Source: Rhizohabitans arisaemae
GTDB lineage: Bacteria; Actinomycetota; Actinomycetes; Streptosporangiales; Streptosporangiaceae
Reading direction: 5' to 3'
Length of the DNA stretch: 64,000 bases
Assembly: GCF_025996515.1 (NCBI RefSeq)
Contig: NZ_BLRH01000029.1
Location: 620,001 to 684,000, forward strand
Shown here in pieces: positions 42,623-51,621 of this stretch. How positions within the stretch are numbered: position 1 is the stretch's first letter; each line of letters starts with the position of its first letter. Position numbers and translations under genes: made by a program. The notes under the pieces were generated by a model. It had not been told where the DNA came from. It worked only from the letters and a program-made list of their open reading frames with translations, and searched no databases.

Positions 42623-44329
42623 ATGCTCCAGCTGCCTGTCGCCGATCCCGGTACCCCTGACGCCCGTGGACCACTCCGCTACCTCTTATGGCTCACCAGA
42701 GCTCAAGCCCTGACGATCGCCGGCGGAGTCACCTTCGCAACCCTGTGGTGGCTCGGCCAGGCCTTCGTCCCCGCCGTGCTCGGCAAGGCGATCGACGCCG
42801 GAATCACCCTGAAGGACCCAAAGGCCCTGCTGTACTGGTCGGCGATCCTGCTCGGCCTCGGCCTCACCCAGGCCGGCGCCGGTATCGTCCGGCATCGGTT
42901 CGCCGTGTTCAACTGGCTCTCCGCGGCGTACCGCACGGTCCAGGTCACCGCCCGCAAGGCCACCGGGCTCGGCGCGACGCTGCCCAAACGCCTCTCCACC
43001 GGAGAGGTGATCAGCGTCGGCAGCTCCGACATCGCCCACATCGGCGACGGGATGGACATCATCGCCCGGGGCTCGGGGGCGATCGTCGCCATCGGCACCG
43101 TCACCTTCATCATGATCGACACCTCGCTCCGGCTGGGGCTGCTCGTGCTGATCGGGGTACCGCTGATGGCCCTGGCCGTCGGCCCGCTGCTCGTCCCGCT
43201 CCACCGGCGGCAGCACCGCCACCGCGATCTTCAGGCCGAGCTCGCCACCCGGGCCGGGGACATCGTGGAGGGCCTGCGCGTCCTGCGGGGCATCGGCGGC
43301 GAGCAGGTGTTCGCCCAGAAGTACCGGGTCGAGTCACAGCGGGTACGGCGGGCGGGCCTGCGGGTGGCCGGGGTCGAGTCGATCCTGGAGGGCGCCCAGA
43401 TCCTCCTGCCCGGCCTGCTCATCGCCTTCATCACCTGGCTCGGCGCCCGGAGCGCGCTGGCGGGGGAGATCACCGCCGGCCAGCTGGTGACGTTCTACGG
43501 CTACGCGGTCTTCCTGATCGCCCCGCTCCGCACCCTCACCGAGGCCGCCGACAAGCTCACCAAGGCGCACGTCTCCGCCCGTCGCGTGGTGGGCATCCTC
43601 CGGATCCAACCGGAGATCGTCGACGAGGCGCCGGCCGGCGGAGCGCCCCCGGCCGGCGGTGAACTCGCCGACCCGGTCTCGGGGCTGGTCCTGCGGCCCG
43701 GACGGCTGACCGCGCTCGCCGCGGCCGTCCCCGAGGAGGCCGTCGGGATCGTCGAGCGGCTCGGCAGGTACGCCGAGTCGGAGGTCACCTACGGCGGCGT
43801 GCGCCTGCGCGACCTGCCGCTCGCCGAGGTCCGCCGGCGAATCCTCGTCGCCGACAACGAGGCGCGGCTCTTCACCGGCACGCTCCGCGACGAACTCCAG
43901 GGCGTCGACGGAACCGCGGACCAGGCCGAGATCGGCCGGGCGCTCCGGGCCGCCTGCGCGGAGGACGTCGTGGAGGCCCTCCCCGACGGGCTCGATCAGC
44001 ACATCGCCGAGGCCGGCCGGGAGTTCTCCGGCGGCCAGCAGCAGCGGCTGCGGCTGGTCCGGGCCCTCCTCGCCGACCCGGAGGTGCTGATCCTGGTCGA
44101 GCCGACCAGTGCCGTGGACGCGCACACCGAGGCGCGGATCGCCGCCCGGCTGGGCGCGGCCCGAGCGGGCCGTACCACGCTGGTCTGCACCACCAGCCCG
44201 CTCGTCCTCGACCAGGCCGACCACGTGGTCTACGTGGACGGCGGTACGGTCCGGGCGGAGGGCGGCCACCGGGAGCTCCTCGAAACCGACCCCGGCTACC
44301 ACTCCACCGTCACCCGAGGGGAAGACTGA
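42623..44329 (+). CDS. ABC exporter half-transporter A, degenerate Walker motifs
   Basis: 568 residues: six-helix exporter membrane domain (about 25-320), then a nucleotide-binding domain. The Walker A position reads LTALAAAVPEEAVGIVERL instead of GxxGxGKST, so ATP-phosphate binding is lost. Walker B is LILVEPTSAVD, with Val for the Mg-binding Asp but the catalytic Glu retained. The signature EFSGGQQQRLRLVRALL is intact. This pattern fits the partner subunit of a heterodimer that supplies only its signature to the active ATP site. It forms an operon with the next gene, 49 bp downstream. Substrate unknown. Confidence 0.88.
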   Translation: MLQLPVADPGTPDARGPLRYLLWLTRAQALTIAGGVTFATLWWLGQAFVPAVLGKAIDAGITLKDPKALLYWSAILLGLGLTQAGAGIVRHRFAVFNWLSAAYRTVQVTARKATGLGATLPKRLSTGEVISVGSSDIAHIGDGMDIIARGSGAIVAIGTVTFIMIDTSLRLGLLVLIGVPLMALAVGPLLVPLHRRQHRHRDLQAELATRAGDIVEGLRVLRGIGGEQVFAQKYRVESQRVRRAGLRVAGVESILEGAQILLPGLLIAFITWLGARSALAGEITAGQLVTFYGYAVFLIAPLRTLTEAADKLTKAHVSARRVVGILRIQPEIVDEAPAGGAPPAGGELADPVSGLVLRPGRLTALAAAVPEEAVGIVERLGRYAESEVTYGGVRLRDLPLAEVRRRILVADNEARLFTGTLRDELQGVDGTADQAEIGRALRAACAEDVVEALPDGLDQHIAEAGREFSGGQQQRLRLVRALLADPEVLILVEPTSAVDAHTEARIAARLGAARAGRTTLVCTTSPLVLDQADHVVYVDGGTVRAEGGHRELLETDPGYHSTVTRGED

Positions 44330-44378
44330 TGGCGTCCTTCGCTTGCCCGTTCGCCCCGCCCGGTCGGGGGGAGGGCCG

Positions 44379-46214
44379 ATGAGCCGCGAGATTCTGCCGG
44401 TCGCCGACCAGGCGCAGGTACGGGCCTACGCCCGGCGGCTCACGCTGAGACACCCCCGTGCCCTCGGCCTCGCGGTCGGTCTGCACGGGCTCGCGGCCGT
44501 CGCGGGACTGGCCGCGCCCTGGCTCCTCGGCGACCTGGTGCAGGCCGTGCAGCGGGGCACCGGAATCGACGTCAACCTGGTGGCCCTCCTCATCGGGGGG
44601 TTCGTCGTGGTACAGGCGGTGCTGATCAGATTCGCCGTCTACGCGTCCTCCAAGCTGGGGGAGATGGTCCTCGCCGAGCTGCGGGAGGAGTTCGTGGACC
44701 GGGTGCTCGCGCTCCCGCTCGCCACGGTCGAGCGGGCCGGCCACGGTGACCTGGTCACCCGGACCTCCCGGGACGTCGACGCGCTCTCCAGGACCGTGCG
44801 GCACGCCGTACCCGAGACCTTGATCGCGATCGTCGGCAGCCTCTTCACCGTCGGCGCGCTGCTGCTGGTCGGCCCACTCCTGATGCTTCCCTCGCTGATC
44901 GCGGTGCCGATCCTGTGGATCTCGACCCGCTGGTATCTCAAGCGCGCCCCGGCGGGGTACCTCCGGGAGAACGCGAGCTACGCCGAGATGACCGAGGGAC
45001 TCGCCGAGACCGTGGACGGCGCCAGGACCGTGGAGGCGCTCCGCCTCGCCGAGCGCCGCCACCGCCGTACCGACACCGACATCGCCGGGTCCTGGGCGGC
45101 CGAGCGCTACACCCTGTTCCTGCGGACCGTCTGGTTCCCGCTGGCCGAGATCGGCTACGTGGTCCCGGTGGTGGCGACCCTGCTCTTCGGCGGGCTGTTC
45201 CACCTCAACGGGCTCGTCACCATCGCCCAGGTCACCGCGGCCGTCCTCTACGTCCAGCAGCTCATCGACCCGCTGGACCGGCTGCTCTCCTGGATGGACG
45301 AACTCCAGGTGGGCGGCGCCTCACTCGCGCGGCTGCTCGGCGTCGCCACGGTGTCGTCCGCGCCGGCGGCGGTGGACGGACCCGTTCCGGCGGGAGAAAC
45401 GATCAAGGCCGACCGGGTCCGGTACGCCTACCGGGAGGGGCGGGACGTCCTGCACGGGGTCTCGCTCACCGTCACCCCGGGGGAGCGCCTGGCCATGGTC
45501 GGTCCCTCCGGGGCGGGCAAGTCCACCCTCGGCCGGCTCCTGGCGGGCATCGACGGACCGCGGACCGGCTCGGTCACCGTCGGGGGCGTGCCCATGACCG
45601 ACCTGTCGCCGGACGAGCTCCGTCGGCACGTCGCCCTGGTCACCCAGGAGCACCACGTGTTCCGGGGGACGCTGATGGACAACATGGTGATCGCCGCTCA
45701 GGAGGCCGGGCCGGAACGGGTCCGGGCGGCGCTCGAAGCCGTCGACGCCTGGGACTGGGTGGCGGCGCTGCCGGACGGCCTGGAGACCCAGGTGGGTTCC
45801 GGCGGCCAGGCGCTCTCCCCCGCGCAGGCCCAGCAGCTCGCGCTGGCCCGGCTCGTCCTCAGCGACCCGAGCACCCTCGTGCTGGACGAGGCGACCTCCC
45901 TGCTGGACCCGCGTGCGGCGCGGCACCTGGAGCGCTCCCTCGCCGCGGTCCTGCAGGGCCGGACCGTGATCGCCATCGCGCACCGCCTGCACACCGCGCA
46001 CGACGCCGACCGGGTCGCGGTGGTGGAGGACGGGCGCATCGCCGAGCTGGGCTCCCACGATCGGCTGGTCGCCGCCGACGGCGCCTATGCGGCGCTCTGG
46101 CGGAGCTGGCACGGGGGAGCCCCCGCTCGAACCGGCAAGGCCGCCTCAGCCGCCCCGGACCAGGGCGAACGCGAGACGTCCCAGGTGGGCGTGGGCGAGC
46201 ACGGCGGAGTCTGA
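44379..46214 (+). CDS. ABC exporter half-transporter B, degenerate signature motif
   Basis: 611 residues: exporter membrane domain (about 30-330) and a nucleotide-binding domain with intact Walker A (MVGPSGAGKSTLGRLLAG), Q-loop (VTQEHHVFRGTLMDN), Walker B (STLVLDEATSLLD) and H-loop (IAIAHRL). The ABC signature reads ALSPAQAQQLALARL in place of LSGGQ. Its motifs are complementary to those of subunit A, giving one good and one dead ATP site. The ATG at 44379 follows a GGGGGGAGGG tract. The last 23 codons overlap the convergent methyltransferase gene and are low-complexity. Confidence 0.88.
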   Translation: MSREILPVADQAQVRAYARRLTLRHPRALGLAVGLHGLAAVAGLAAPWLLGDLVQAVQRGTGIDVNLVALLIGGFVVVQAVLIRFAVYASSKLGEMVLAELREEFVDRVLALPLATVERAGHGDLVTRTSRDVDALSRTVRHAVPETLIAIVGSLFTVGALLLVGPLLMLPSLIAVPILWISTRWYLKRAPAGYLRENASYAEMTEGLAETVDGARTVEALRLAERRHRRTDTDIAGSWAAERYTLFLRTVWFPLAEIGYVVPVVATLLFGGLFHLNGLVTIAQVTAAVLYVQQLIDPLDRLLSWMDELQVGGASLARLLGVATVSSAPAAVDGPVPAGETIKADRVRYAYREGRDVLHGVSLTVTPGERLAMVGPSGAGKSTLGRLLAGIDGPRTGSVTVGGVPMTDLSPDELRRHVALVTQEHHVFRGTLMDNMVIAAQEAGPERVRAALEAVDAWDWVAALPDGLETQVGSGGQALSPAQAQQLALARLVLSDPSTLVLDEATSLLDPRAARHLERSLAAVLQGRTVIAIAHRLHTAHDADRVAVVEDGRIAELGSHDRLVAADGAYAALWRSWHGGAPARTGKAASAAPDQGERETSQVGVGEHGGV

Positions 46215-46922
46215 CCTGATCCGCTCCCACGCCCGGCCCATCCCGGCCGAGTAGTCGATGTCGTCGAAGACGAGCAGCGCCTTCGGCCGGAGGTGGGCGC
46301 GGATCAGCTCGTAGTACGCGACCGTGGCGTCCTCGTGGTGGTGGCCGTCCACGTAGGCGTAGTCGATCGGCTCCTCGGCGAGCGCCGGGGCGAGGGTGGC
46401 GGCGAACCGCCCCACCCGGACCTCGGCGTTCGCCAGCCCGAGGTTGGCGAAGACCTTCCTGGCCTGGGCGGCCAGGCCCTCGTACCCCTCCAGGGTGACG
46501 AGCCGGCCCGCCCCGTTGTCGGCCAGCGCCGCGGCCTGGTACGCGGCCGAGATCCCCACACAGGTGCCCATCTCCACGCACACCTCAGGCCGGAACGCGC
46601 GCACCGCGCCGTAAAGGATCATGGCGCTGCGCCACGGCTGGGAGGCGTTCCGGGTGATCCGGGCGACCGAGGTGTCGGCCTGCCCGGGCCCGGTGACGGT
46701 CTCCGTGGAGGCGCTCAGCCGCCTCCGCTCCGCCTCGATCAGCTCCACCCAGCGCCGTTCGCCCGCGGAGAGCTCCGGCCGGACGCCCCGCTCCACGACC
46801 TCCGCCAGGAGGAGCGCGTCGGCGTCGCCCGTACCGCGCAGCCGTGCGGCCTCCGCGCGGGCCCGGCTCCGGACCCGCGAGTGCCGCAGCGCGTGCAGCA
46901 GCGGCCGGAGCGGATCAGGCAC
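46146..46922 (-). CDS. Class I SAM-dependent O-methyltransferase
   Basis: 258 residues. The Rossmann fold shows motif I as VCVEMGTCVGISAAYQAAAL, the acidic residue ending strand 2 in LVTLEGYEGL, and motif IV IDYAYVDGHHHEDATVAYY, where D and HH recall the metal-binding catechol-O-methyltransferase type. N-terminal 80 residues are helical and Arg-rich. The ATG overlaps the stop of the upstream peptidase by 8 bp, so they are co-transcribed. The 3' end overlaps the ABC gene tail to tail by 69 bp. Confidence 0.82.
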   Translation of the reverse strand: MPDPLRPLLHALRHSRVRSRARAEAARLRGTGDADALLLAEVVERGVRPELSAGERRWVELIEAERRRLSASTETVTGPGQADTSVARITRNASQPWRSAMILYGAVRAFRPEVCVEMGTCVGISAAYQAAALADNGAGRLVTLEGYEGLAAQARKVFANLGLANAEVRVGRFAATLAPALAEEPIDYAYVDGHHHEDATVAYYELIRAHLRPKALLVFDDIDYSAGMGRAWERIRSDSAVLAHAHLGRLAFALVRGG

Positions 46923-48957
46923 CGAACGCCCCGCGGAGGAAGTCCACCTGGAACAGCAGCAGGTTTTCCGCGACGGATTCCTGCGGCGTCATGTGGGTCA
47001 CGCCGGAGAGCGGGAGCACGGTGTGCGATCGGCCGGCCGCCAGCAGCGCGGAGGAGAGCCGGAGCGTGTGCGCGGCGACGACGTTGTCGTCGGCGAGCCC
47101 GTGGATGAGCAGGAGCGGACGGGACAGCTTCTCCGCGTCGGGCAGGAGGGAGGACGCGGCGTACCTGCCCTCGCTCGGCAGCCCCAGGTAGCGCTCGGTG
47201 TAGGCGGTGTCGTAGAGCTCCCAGTCGGTGACCGGGGCCCCGGCGATCGCCGCGTGGAAGACGTCGGGGCGGCGCAGGACGGCCAGCGCGGCGAGGTATC
47301 CGCCGAAGGACCAGCCGCGGATCGCCACCCGGTCCAGGTCGAGGTCGGGGTAACGGCCCGCCGCGTCGTGCAGGGCGTCGATCTGGTCTTCCAGGACGGG
47401 CGCCGCGAGGTCCCCGTGGACGGCCCGGTCGAAGGCCCGGCCCCGGCCCGGCGTGCCGCGGCCGTCCACGACGACCACCGCGAACCCCTGGTCGGCGAGC
47501 CACTGGCTGGTCTGGAAGCCCCCCTGCGCGGCGAGGACCCGCTGCACGTGCGGCCCGGCGTAGGGGTCGAGCAGGACGGGAAGCTTGCCGGAGGAGTGCC
47601 AGGACGGGAGGAGTACGGCGGTGCGCAGCCGTCGCTCACCGGCCTGGATGAGCTCGATCCGCAGGTCGAGGCCGGGCCGTTCGGCGTAGGAGGGGATCAC
47701 CGGTCCGCCGAGCACCCGCACGGCGGCCCCCTCGGTGTCGAGCGTCTGGGCGCTGATCACCGTGGTGCCGCCCGCCCGCCAGCCCTGGTACACCCCGGCC
47801 GTCTGCGGGCTGACCATCGACAGGGTCCCGGCGGACCAGGTCCACAGGTTGATCTCCGTCGGCTCGGTGCTCGCCCGGAACAGCACGGTGTCGCCGTCCA
47901 CCGAGCAGACCTCGCGGACCTGCAGGGAAGGCGGGGTGACGGGCACGCCGTCGATCATCAAACGGCGGCCGTCCTCGACGTCGGCCAGCCAGACCAGCCG
48001 ACCGTCGTCCAGGTGGGCGGGGACGCCGGAGGGCACCTCCACCCAGGTGGGATCGGTGTCGGCGTGGAGCTGCTCGGTTTCGCCCGTGGCGGGGTCGGCG
48101 CGCAGGATGCGCAGGGTGCGCTGGTCGCGGGGGGCCGTGACGAGCAGCAGGCCGTGCGCGGTCCAGGAGACGTCGGCCAGGTATTCGTCGTCGAAGGGCA
48201 CCGGGGTCCGGGAGCCGTCCAGGCCGAGGACGAAGAGCTCGACCCGGGCGTTGGGCGTCCCGGCCGCAGGGTAGCGCTGCTCCGCCGGGGGTCGGTCCGG
48301 GTTGGCGGGGTCGGCGATGAACCACCGCCGGACCGGCTCCTCGTCCACCCGGGCGACCAGGATCGAGTCGCCGTCGGGGGACCACCAGAAGCCGCGGTGC
48401 CGGTGCAGTTCCTCGGCCGCGATGAAGTCGGCGAGACCGTAGGCGACCGTGGGGCTCTCGGGTACCGCGAGGGCCCGGTCCTCGTCGGTGGCGAGGTGGT
48501 AGACGCGGAGCGAGCCCTGGCAGACGTAGGCGACGGCGGAGCCGGTCGGGTCGGGCCGCGGGTCGATCACCCCGGCGGGGGTGTTCAGGCGCCGGACCGC
48601 GCCGAGCGTGAGGTCGGCCTGGTAGGCGAAGCCGGAGAGGGCGAACGCGGCGGTGCCGGCGCCCCGGTCGACGGCGTAGGCGACGACGCCCCCGGCCTGT
48701 TCGCGGCTCCGTTCCCGCCGGGCCCGCTCCTCGGCGGGGAGCTCCTCGTCGGGGTCGGCGACGGCCCGGGGGTCTGCGATCAGGGTTTCCGCGCCGGTCG
48801 CGACGTTGAGAGACCACAGGCAGTTGACCGGGTCGAGGCCGGATCGGCTGCGCAGGAACACCACGCGTGCACCGTCGGGCGAGATCGTGAAGCCACGCGG
48901 CGCGCCGAGCGTGAACCGCCGGGTCCGCGCCTGCCGCTTGGGGAAACTATCGCTCAT
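46915..48957 (-). CDS. S9-family prolyl oligopeptidase / dipeptidyl peptidase
   Basis: 680 residues, no signal peptide. An N-terminal beta-propeller (about 1-420, with [20 protein letters not shown] as in DPP-IV) gates an alpha/beta-hydrolase domain (about 430-680). Catalytic triad: Ser in [14 protein letters not shown] (near 548), Asp in [14 protein letters not shown] (near 621), His in [10 protein letters not shown] (near 653). Cleaves short proline-containing peptides. The ATG at 48957 has GGAGAG upstream; the open frame continues 116 codons further but without domain content. Confidence 0.92.
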   Translation of the reverse strand: MSDSFPKRQARTRRFTLGAPRGFTISPDGARVVFLRSRSGLDPVNCLWSLNVATGAETLIADPRAVADPDEELPAEERARRERSREQAGGVVAYAVDRGAGTAAFALSGFAYQADLTLGAVRRLNTPAGVIDPRPDPTGSAVAYVCQGSLRVYHLATDEDRALAVPESPTVAYGLADFIAAEELHRHRGFWWSPDGDSILVARVDEEPVRRWFIADPANPDRPPAEQRYPAAGTPNARVELFVLGLDGSRTPVPFDDEYLADVSWTAHGLLLVTAPRDQRTLRILRADPATGETEQLHADTDPTWVEVPSGVPAHLDDGRLVWLADVEDGRRLMIDGVPVTPPSLQVREVCSVDGDTVLFRASTEPTEINLWTWSAGTLSMVSPQTAGVYQGWRAGGTTVISAQTLDTEGAAVRVLGGPVIPSYAERPGLDLRIELIQAGERRLRTAVLLPSWHSSGKLPVLLDPYAGPHVQRVLAAQGGFQTSQWLADQGFAVVVVDGRGTPGRGRAFDRAVHGDLAAPVLEDQIDALHDAAGRYPDLDLDRVAIRGWSFGGYLAALAVLRRPDVFHAAIAGAPVTDWELYDTAYTERYLGLPSEGRYAASSLLPDAEKLSRPLLLIHGLADDNVVAAHTLRLSSALLAAGRSHTVLPLSGVTHMTPQESVAENLLLFQVDFLRGAFGA

Positions 48958-49117
48958 CCGCGCTCTCCACGTCGTGGTCCCGGGAGCTTGCCCAGGCCGC
49001 CGGGTGCGCTCCGGCAGATCGTGCCCGAGGCGCGGGCGTCGACACGGCCGGGTCGGCGGTGTGTCTCCTGGCTCGCTCGTGTGTGGCGTCCCATCCTGCC
49101 ACCAGATGAGGTCGGGA

Positions 49118-49134
49118 ATCTTCCCCGCGAAGAT
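49118..49134. promoter_or_regulatory. Inverted repeat between the S9 peptidase and mshB
   Basis: ATCTTC-CCCGC-GAAGAT, perfect six-bp arms, 80 bp before mshB. Candidate operator; no other feature is seen in 48958-49200. Confidence 0.35.
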
Positions 49135-49200
49135 CTTTGCCGGGTGCCTCCGGGATCCGCGGACCCGTACCCGCCCCCTGGCGTCCCGCGCCGATCCGAG

Positions 49201-49206
49201 TAGGCT
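49201..49206 (+). promoter_or_regulatory. -10 box of mshB
   Basis: TAGGCT ending seven bases before the ATG at 49214; no ribosome binding site. Confidence 0.5.
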
Positions 49207-49213
49207 CCCGCTC

Positions 49214-50107
49214 ATGAGCGCGCGAACGGGCGACGACCGCCGGCTGCTCCTGGTCCACGCGCACCCCGACGACGAGTCGATCGGGACCGGGGCGACCATG
49301 GCCAAGTACGCGGCCGAGGGGGCTCATGTCACCTTGGTGACCTGCACCTTGGGGGAGGAGGGTGAGGTCATCCCCCCAGATCTCCGGCATCTGGCGGTGG
49401 ACCGCGAGGACCGTCTGGGCGAGCACCGTGTCGGTGAGCTGGCCGCCGCGTGCCGGGCGCTCGGCGTGTCCGACCACCGGTTTCTCGGCGGTGCGGGCCG
49501 CTGGCGGGACTCGGGGATGATGGGGCTGGCGAGCAACGACCGGGTGGACTGCTTCTGGCAAGCGGACGTGGACGAGGCGGCGGGCGAGCTGGTGCGGGTG
49601 ATCCGCGAGGTGCGCCCGCAGGTGCTGGTGACCTACGACGCGAACGGCTTCTACGGCCATCCCGACCACATCCAGGCGCACCGGGTCTCGCGGTGGGCTC
49701 GGGAGCTCGCCGCGGATCCTTCGTTCGGTACGGGCGAGCCCTGGTCGATCGCCAAGTTCTATCTCACCGCGGTGCCCCGCTCGGAGCTGGTCGCGTCGGC
49801 GGGGCGGCTCAAACGGAGCGGGTCCGCCTTCGCGCTTCCCCCGGAGGATCCGGGGCCGGGCTGCGCGGACGAGGCGGTGACGACCGAGGTCGACGCGACG
49901 GGCCTGCTCGGCGCCAAGCTGGACGCCCTGCGCGCGCACGCGACCCAGGTGAGCGTGGACGCGCCGTGGTACGCGCTCTCGGACGGGGTCGGGCAGGAGG
50001 CGCTCGGCCGGGAGTTCTACATCCTGGCCGAGGGGGAGCGGGGACTCGCCGACGGCGTGGGACGGGAGCGCGATCTGTTCGCGGGTGTGCCCGTCGTGAG
50101 CGGATAG
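49214..50107 (+). CDS. mshB: GlcNAc-Ins deacetylase MshB (mycothiol biosynthesis)
   Basis: 297 residues. Removes acetate from N-acetylglucosaminyl-myo-inositol, the second committed step to mycothiol, the main thiol of actinomycetes. Zinc and catalytic motif [20 protein letters not shown] (His, Asp, Asp) and the distal zinc His in [32 protein letters not shown] distinguishes MshB from the related mycothiol-conjugate amidase Mca. The reading frame extends upstream, but ATG 49214 fits the family. Followed by a DUF6113 gene 10 bp later, a pairing I recall from Streptomyces. Confidence 0.93.
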   Translation: MSARTGDDRRLLLVHAHPDDESIGTGATMAKYAAEGAHVTLVTCTLGEEGEVIPPDLRHLAVDREDRLGEHRVGELAAACRALGVSDHRFLGGAGRWRDSGMMGLASNDRVDCFWQADVDEAAGELVRVIREVRPQVLVTYDANGFYGHPDHIQAHRVSRWARELAADPSFGTGEPWSIAKFYLTAVPRSELVASAGRLKRSGSAFALPPEDPGPGCADEAVTTEVDATGLLGAKLDALRAHATQVSVDAPWYALSDGVGQEALGREFYILAEGERGLADGVGRERDLFAGVPVVSG

Positions 50108-50110
50108 CCT
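50105..50110 (+). promoter_or_regulatory. -10 box of the DUF6113 gene
   Basis: TAGCCT, overlapping the mshB stop codon, ending seven bases before ATG 50118. It would give a separate leaderless transcript for the downstream gene. Confidence 0.45.
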
Positions 50111-50117
50111 GGCGTTC

Positions 50118-50615
50118 ATGGGGGAGTCTCAGGAGCCCGAAGTGCCGGATCACACCGTGGGTCGGGAGTCGGCCGATTCGGTGGAGGAGCCGTCGGCACC
50201 TCCGGCGCGATCTCGCAGAAATGAGGCGTTCCTTACCGGCGCCGTTTACGGCATGCTCTTCATGTTGGGCGTCATGACAGGATTTGTCGGAGGATTTCAG
50301 CATGGCTGGTATCTCGGTGGGGTTCCGGCGTCCGCGGTGGGTTTGGTGCTTTTCCTGTTTACCGTCCTGCTCTGGGCGGGATGGTCGATGCGGTCGAAAC
50401 TCGCCGCGTTCACCCCGGCGGCCGGTTGGCTCATCGTCTCCTTCCTGTTCTCCACCCCGCGTGGCGAGGGTGACCTGGTGATCGCCGCCAATCTCGCGGG
50501 CTACGTCTACCTGTACGGCGGCGCCCTCATGGTCCTGGCGGCGGTGCTGCTTACCAAGAGCGCCCGGCCGTGGACGACCCGGCAGCTGCCCGGCTCCGAC
50601 CCACTGCCCGATTGA
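50118..50615 (+). CDS. DUF6113-like integral membrane protein
   Basis: 165 residues. An acidic 35-residue N-terminus precedes four membrane helices (LTGAVYGMLFMLGVMTGFVG, ASAVGLVLFLFTVLLWAGW, AAGWLIVSFLFSTP, ANLAGYVYLYGGALMVLAAV). Function unknown. Assigned to DUF6113 from its position after mshB and its topology; I did not compare it with a profile. Ends 7 bp before the flavin reductase start. Confidence 0.65.
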   Translation: MGESQEPEVPDHTVGRESADSVEEPSAPPARSRRNEAFLTGAVYGMLFMLGVMTGFVGGFQHGWYLGGVPASAVGLVLFLFTVLLWAGWSMRSKLAAFTPAAGWLIVSFLFSTPRGEGDLVIAANLAGYVYLYGGALMVLAAVLLTKSARPWTTRQLPGSDPLPD

Positions 50616-50622
50616 CCGCCGG

Positions 50623-51135
50623 ATGGACGTCGACCCCTCCGTTTACCGTCGCGTGGTCGGGCGTTTCGCCACCGGCATCGCCGTGGTGACCACCGTGCAC
50701 GAAAACGTCGACCACGCCATGACGGTCAACTCCTTCACCTCGGTCTCCCTGCACCCGCTCCTCGTGCTGTTCTGCGCGAACCGGGTCGGCCGCTTCCACG
50801 ACGTCGTGCTGCGGAGCCGGTTCTTCGGCGTCTCCATCCTGGGGGCGGGCGGCGAAGGCGACTCCCGGGCGTTCGCCGTACGGGGCCGGTCGCCGGAGAA
50901 CCAGCTCGACGGCCGGGCGTTTCACCGCGGGCCGCACACCGGGGCGGCGTTGCTGGACAGCGCCCTGGCCACCCTCGAATGCCGGATCCGGACGGTCCAC
51001 GACGCGGGTGACCACTCGATCGTGGTGGGCGAGGTCGCCGACGTCATTCTCCGCGACCCGGCCGAGCCGCCGCTGCTCTACTTCGCGGGGGACTACCACA
51101 CGGGGTACGCGCCGGAGGCCGCCACGAGCGGCTGA
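50623..51135 (+). CDS. Flavin reductase family protein (FMN-binding split barrel)
   Basis: 170 residues. FMN-binding signature VVGRFATGIAVVTT...HAMTVNSFTSVSLHPLLVLF, then FFGVSILGAGGEGDSRAFA and AALATLECRIRTVHDAGDHS. Members reduce FMN with NAD(P)H for partner monooxygenases, or are themselves oxidoreductases; no partner oxygenase is adjacent. Likely co-transcribed with the DUF6113 gene. Confidence 0.88.
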   Translation: MDVDPSVYRRVVGRFATGIAVVTTVHENVDHAMTVNSFTSVSLHPLLVLFCANRVGRFHDVVLRSRFFGVSILGAGGEGDSRAFAVRGRSPENQLDGRAFHRGPHTGAALLDSALATLECRIRTVHDAGDHSIVVGEVADVILRDPAEPPLLYFAGDYHTGYAPEAATSG

Positions 51136-51189
51136 GGCCGGGCCGCGCTTGTCGCCGTACGGACATATGGGCCTGCAGGCCGGATCGGG

Positions 51190-51621
51190 GTGACAATTGG
51201 TGATATGCGGGCACGTCGGATCGTCAACTACCTCAATCTGTCGACGCCGCTCGGGCTGCTGGTGGCCAGGCTCGGCGGAGCCGCGGTGAGCCGCGGCCCC
51301 GACGGACTGCTCCTCGCCCACGGCTACCGCCTCTCCGTGCCGCCGGCGGCCGCGTTCACCGTCGGCAACGTGGTGCTCACCCGGTTCCCGCACGGCTGGT
51401 TCGACGACCGCCGTGCCCTCCTCGCCCACGAGGCCCGGCACGCGACGCAGTACGCGGCGTGCCTGGGACCCGTGCTGCTGCCCTGCTACCTCCTGGCGGC
51501 CGGGGTCTCCTGGCTGCTCTGCCGGGACTTCGCCACCTGGAACCCGTTCGAGCGCCTGGCCGGCCTTGACGACGGGGGGTACGTGCGCGGCACCCTGCGC
51601 TGGCGCCGGGTCAAGGGGTGA
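51190..51621 (+). CDS. Small protein with HExxH motif
   Basis: 143 residues, unknown family. Contains LLAHEARHATQYAACLGP, where HEARH fits the HExxH zinc-metallopeptidase signature, followed by a hydrophobic helix (VLLPCYLLAAGVSWLLC) that could anchor it. Conserved-looking NPFERLAG ends the protein. A third zinc ligand is not obvious. Start is GTG 51190 or ATG 51205. Its stop overlaps the convergent penicillin acylase gene by 11 bp. Confidence 0.6.
   Translation: MTIGDMRARRIVNYLNLSTPLGLLVARLGGAAVSRGPDGLLLAHGYRLSVPPAAAFTVGNVVLTRFPHGWFDDRRALLAHEARHATQYAACLGPVLLPCYLLAAGVSWLLCRDFATWNPFERLAGLDDGGYVRGTLRWRRVKG

Noticed and set aside
46621-49203. 860-codon plus-strand open frame opposite the S9 peptidase
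   Set aside because: Antisense to a peptidase with an intact catalytic triad; composition typical of complementary-strand artefacts.
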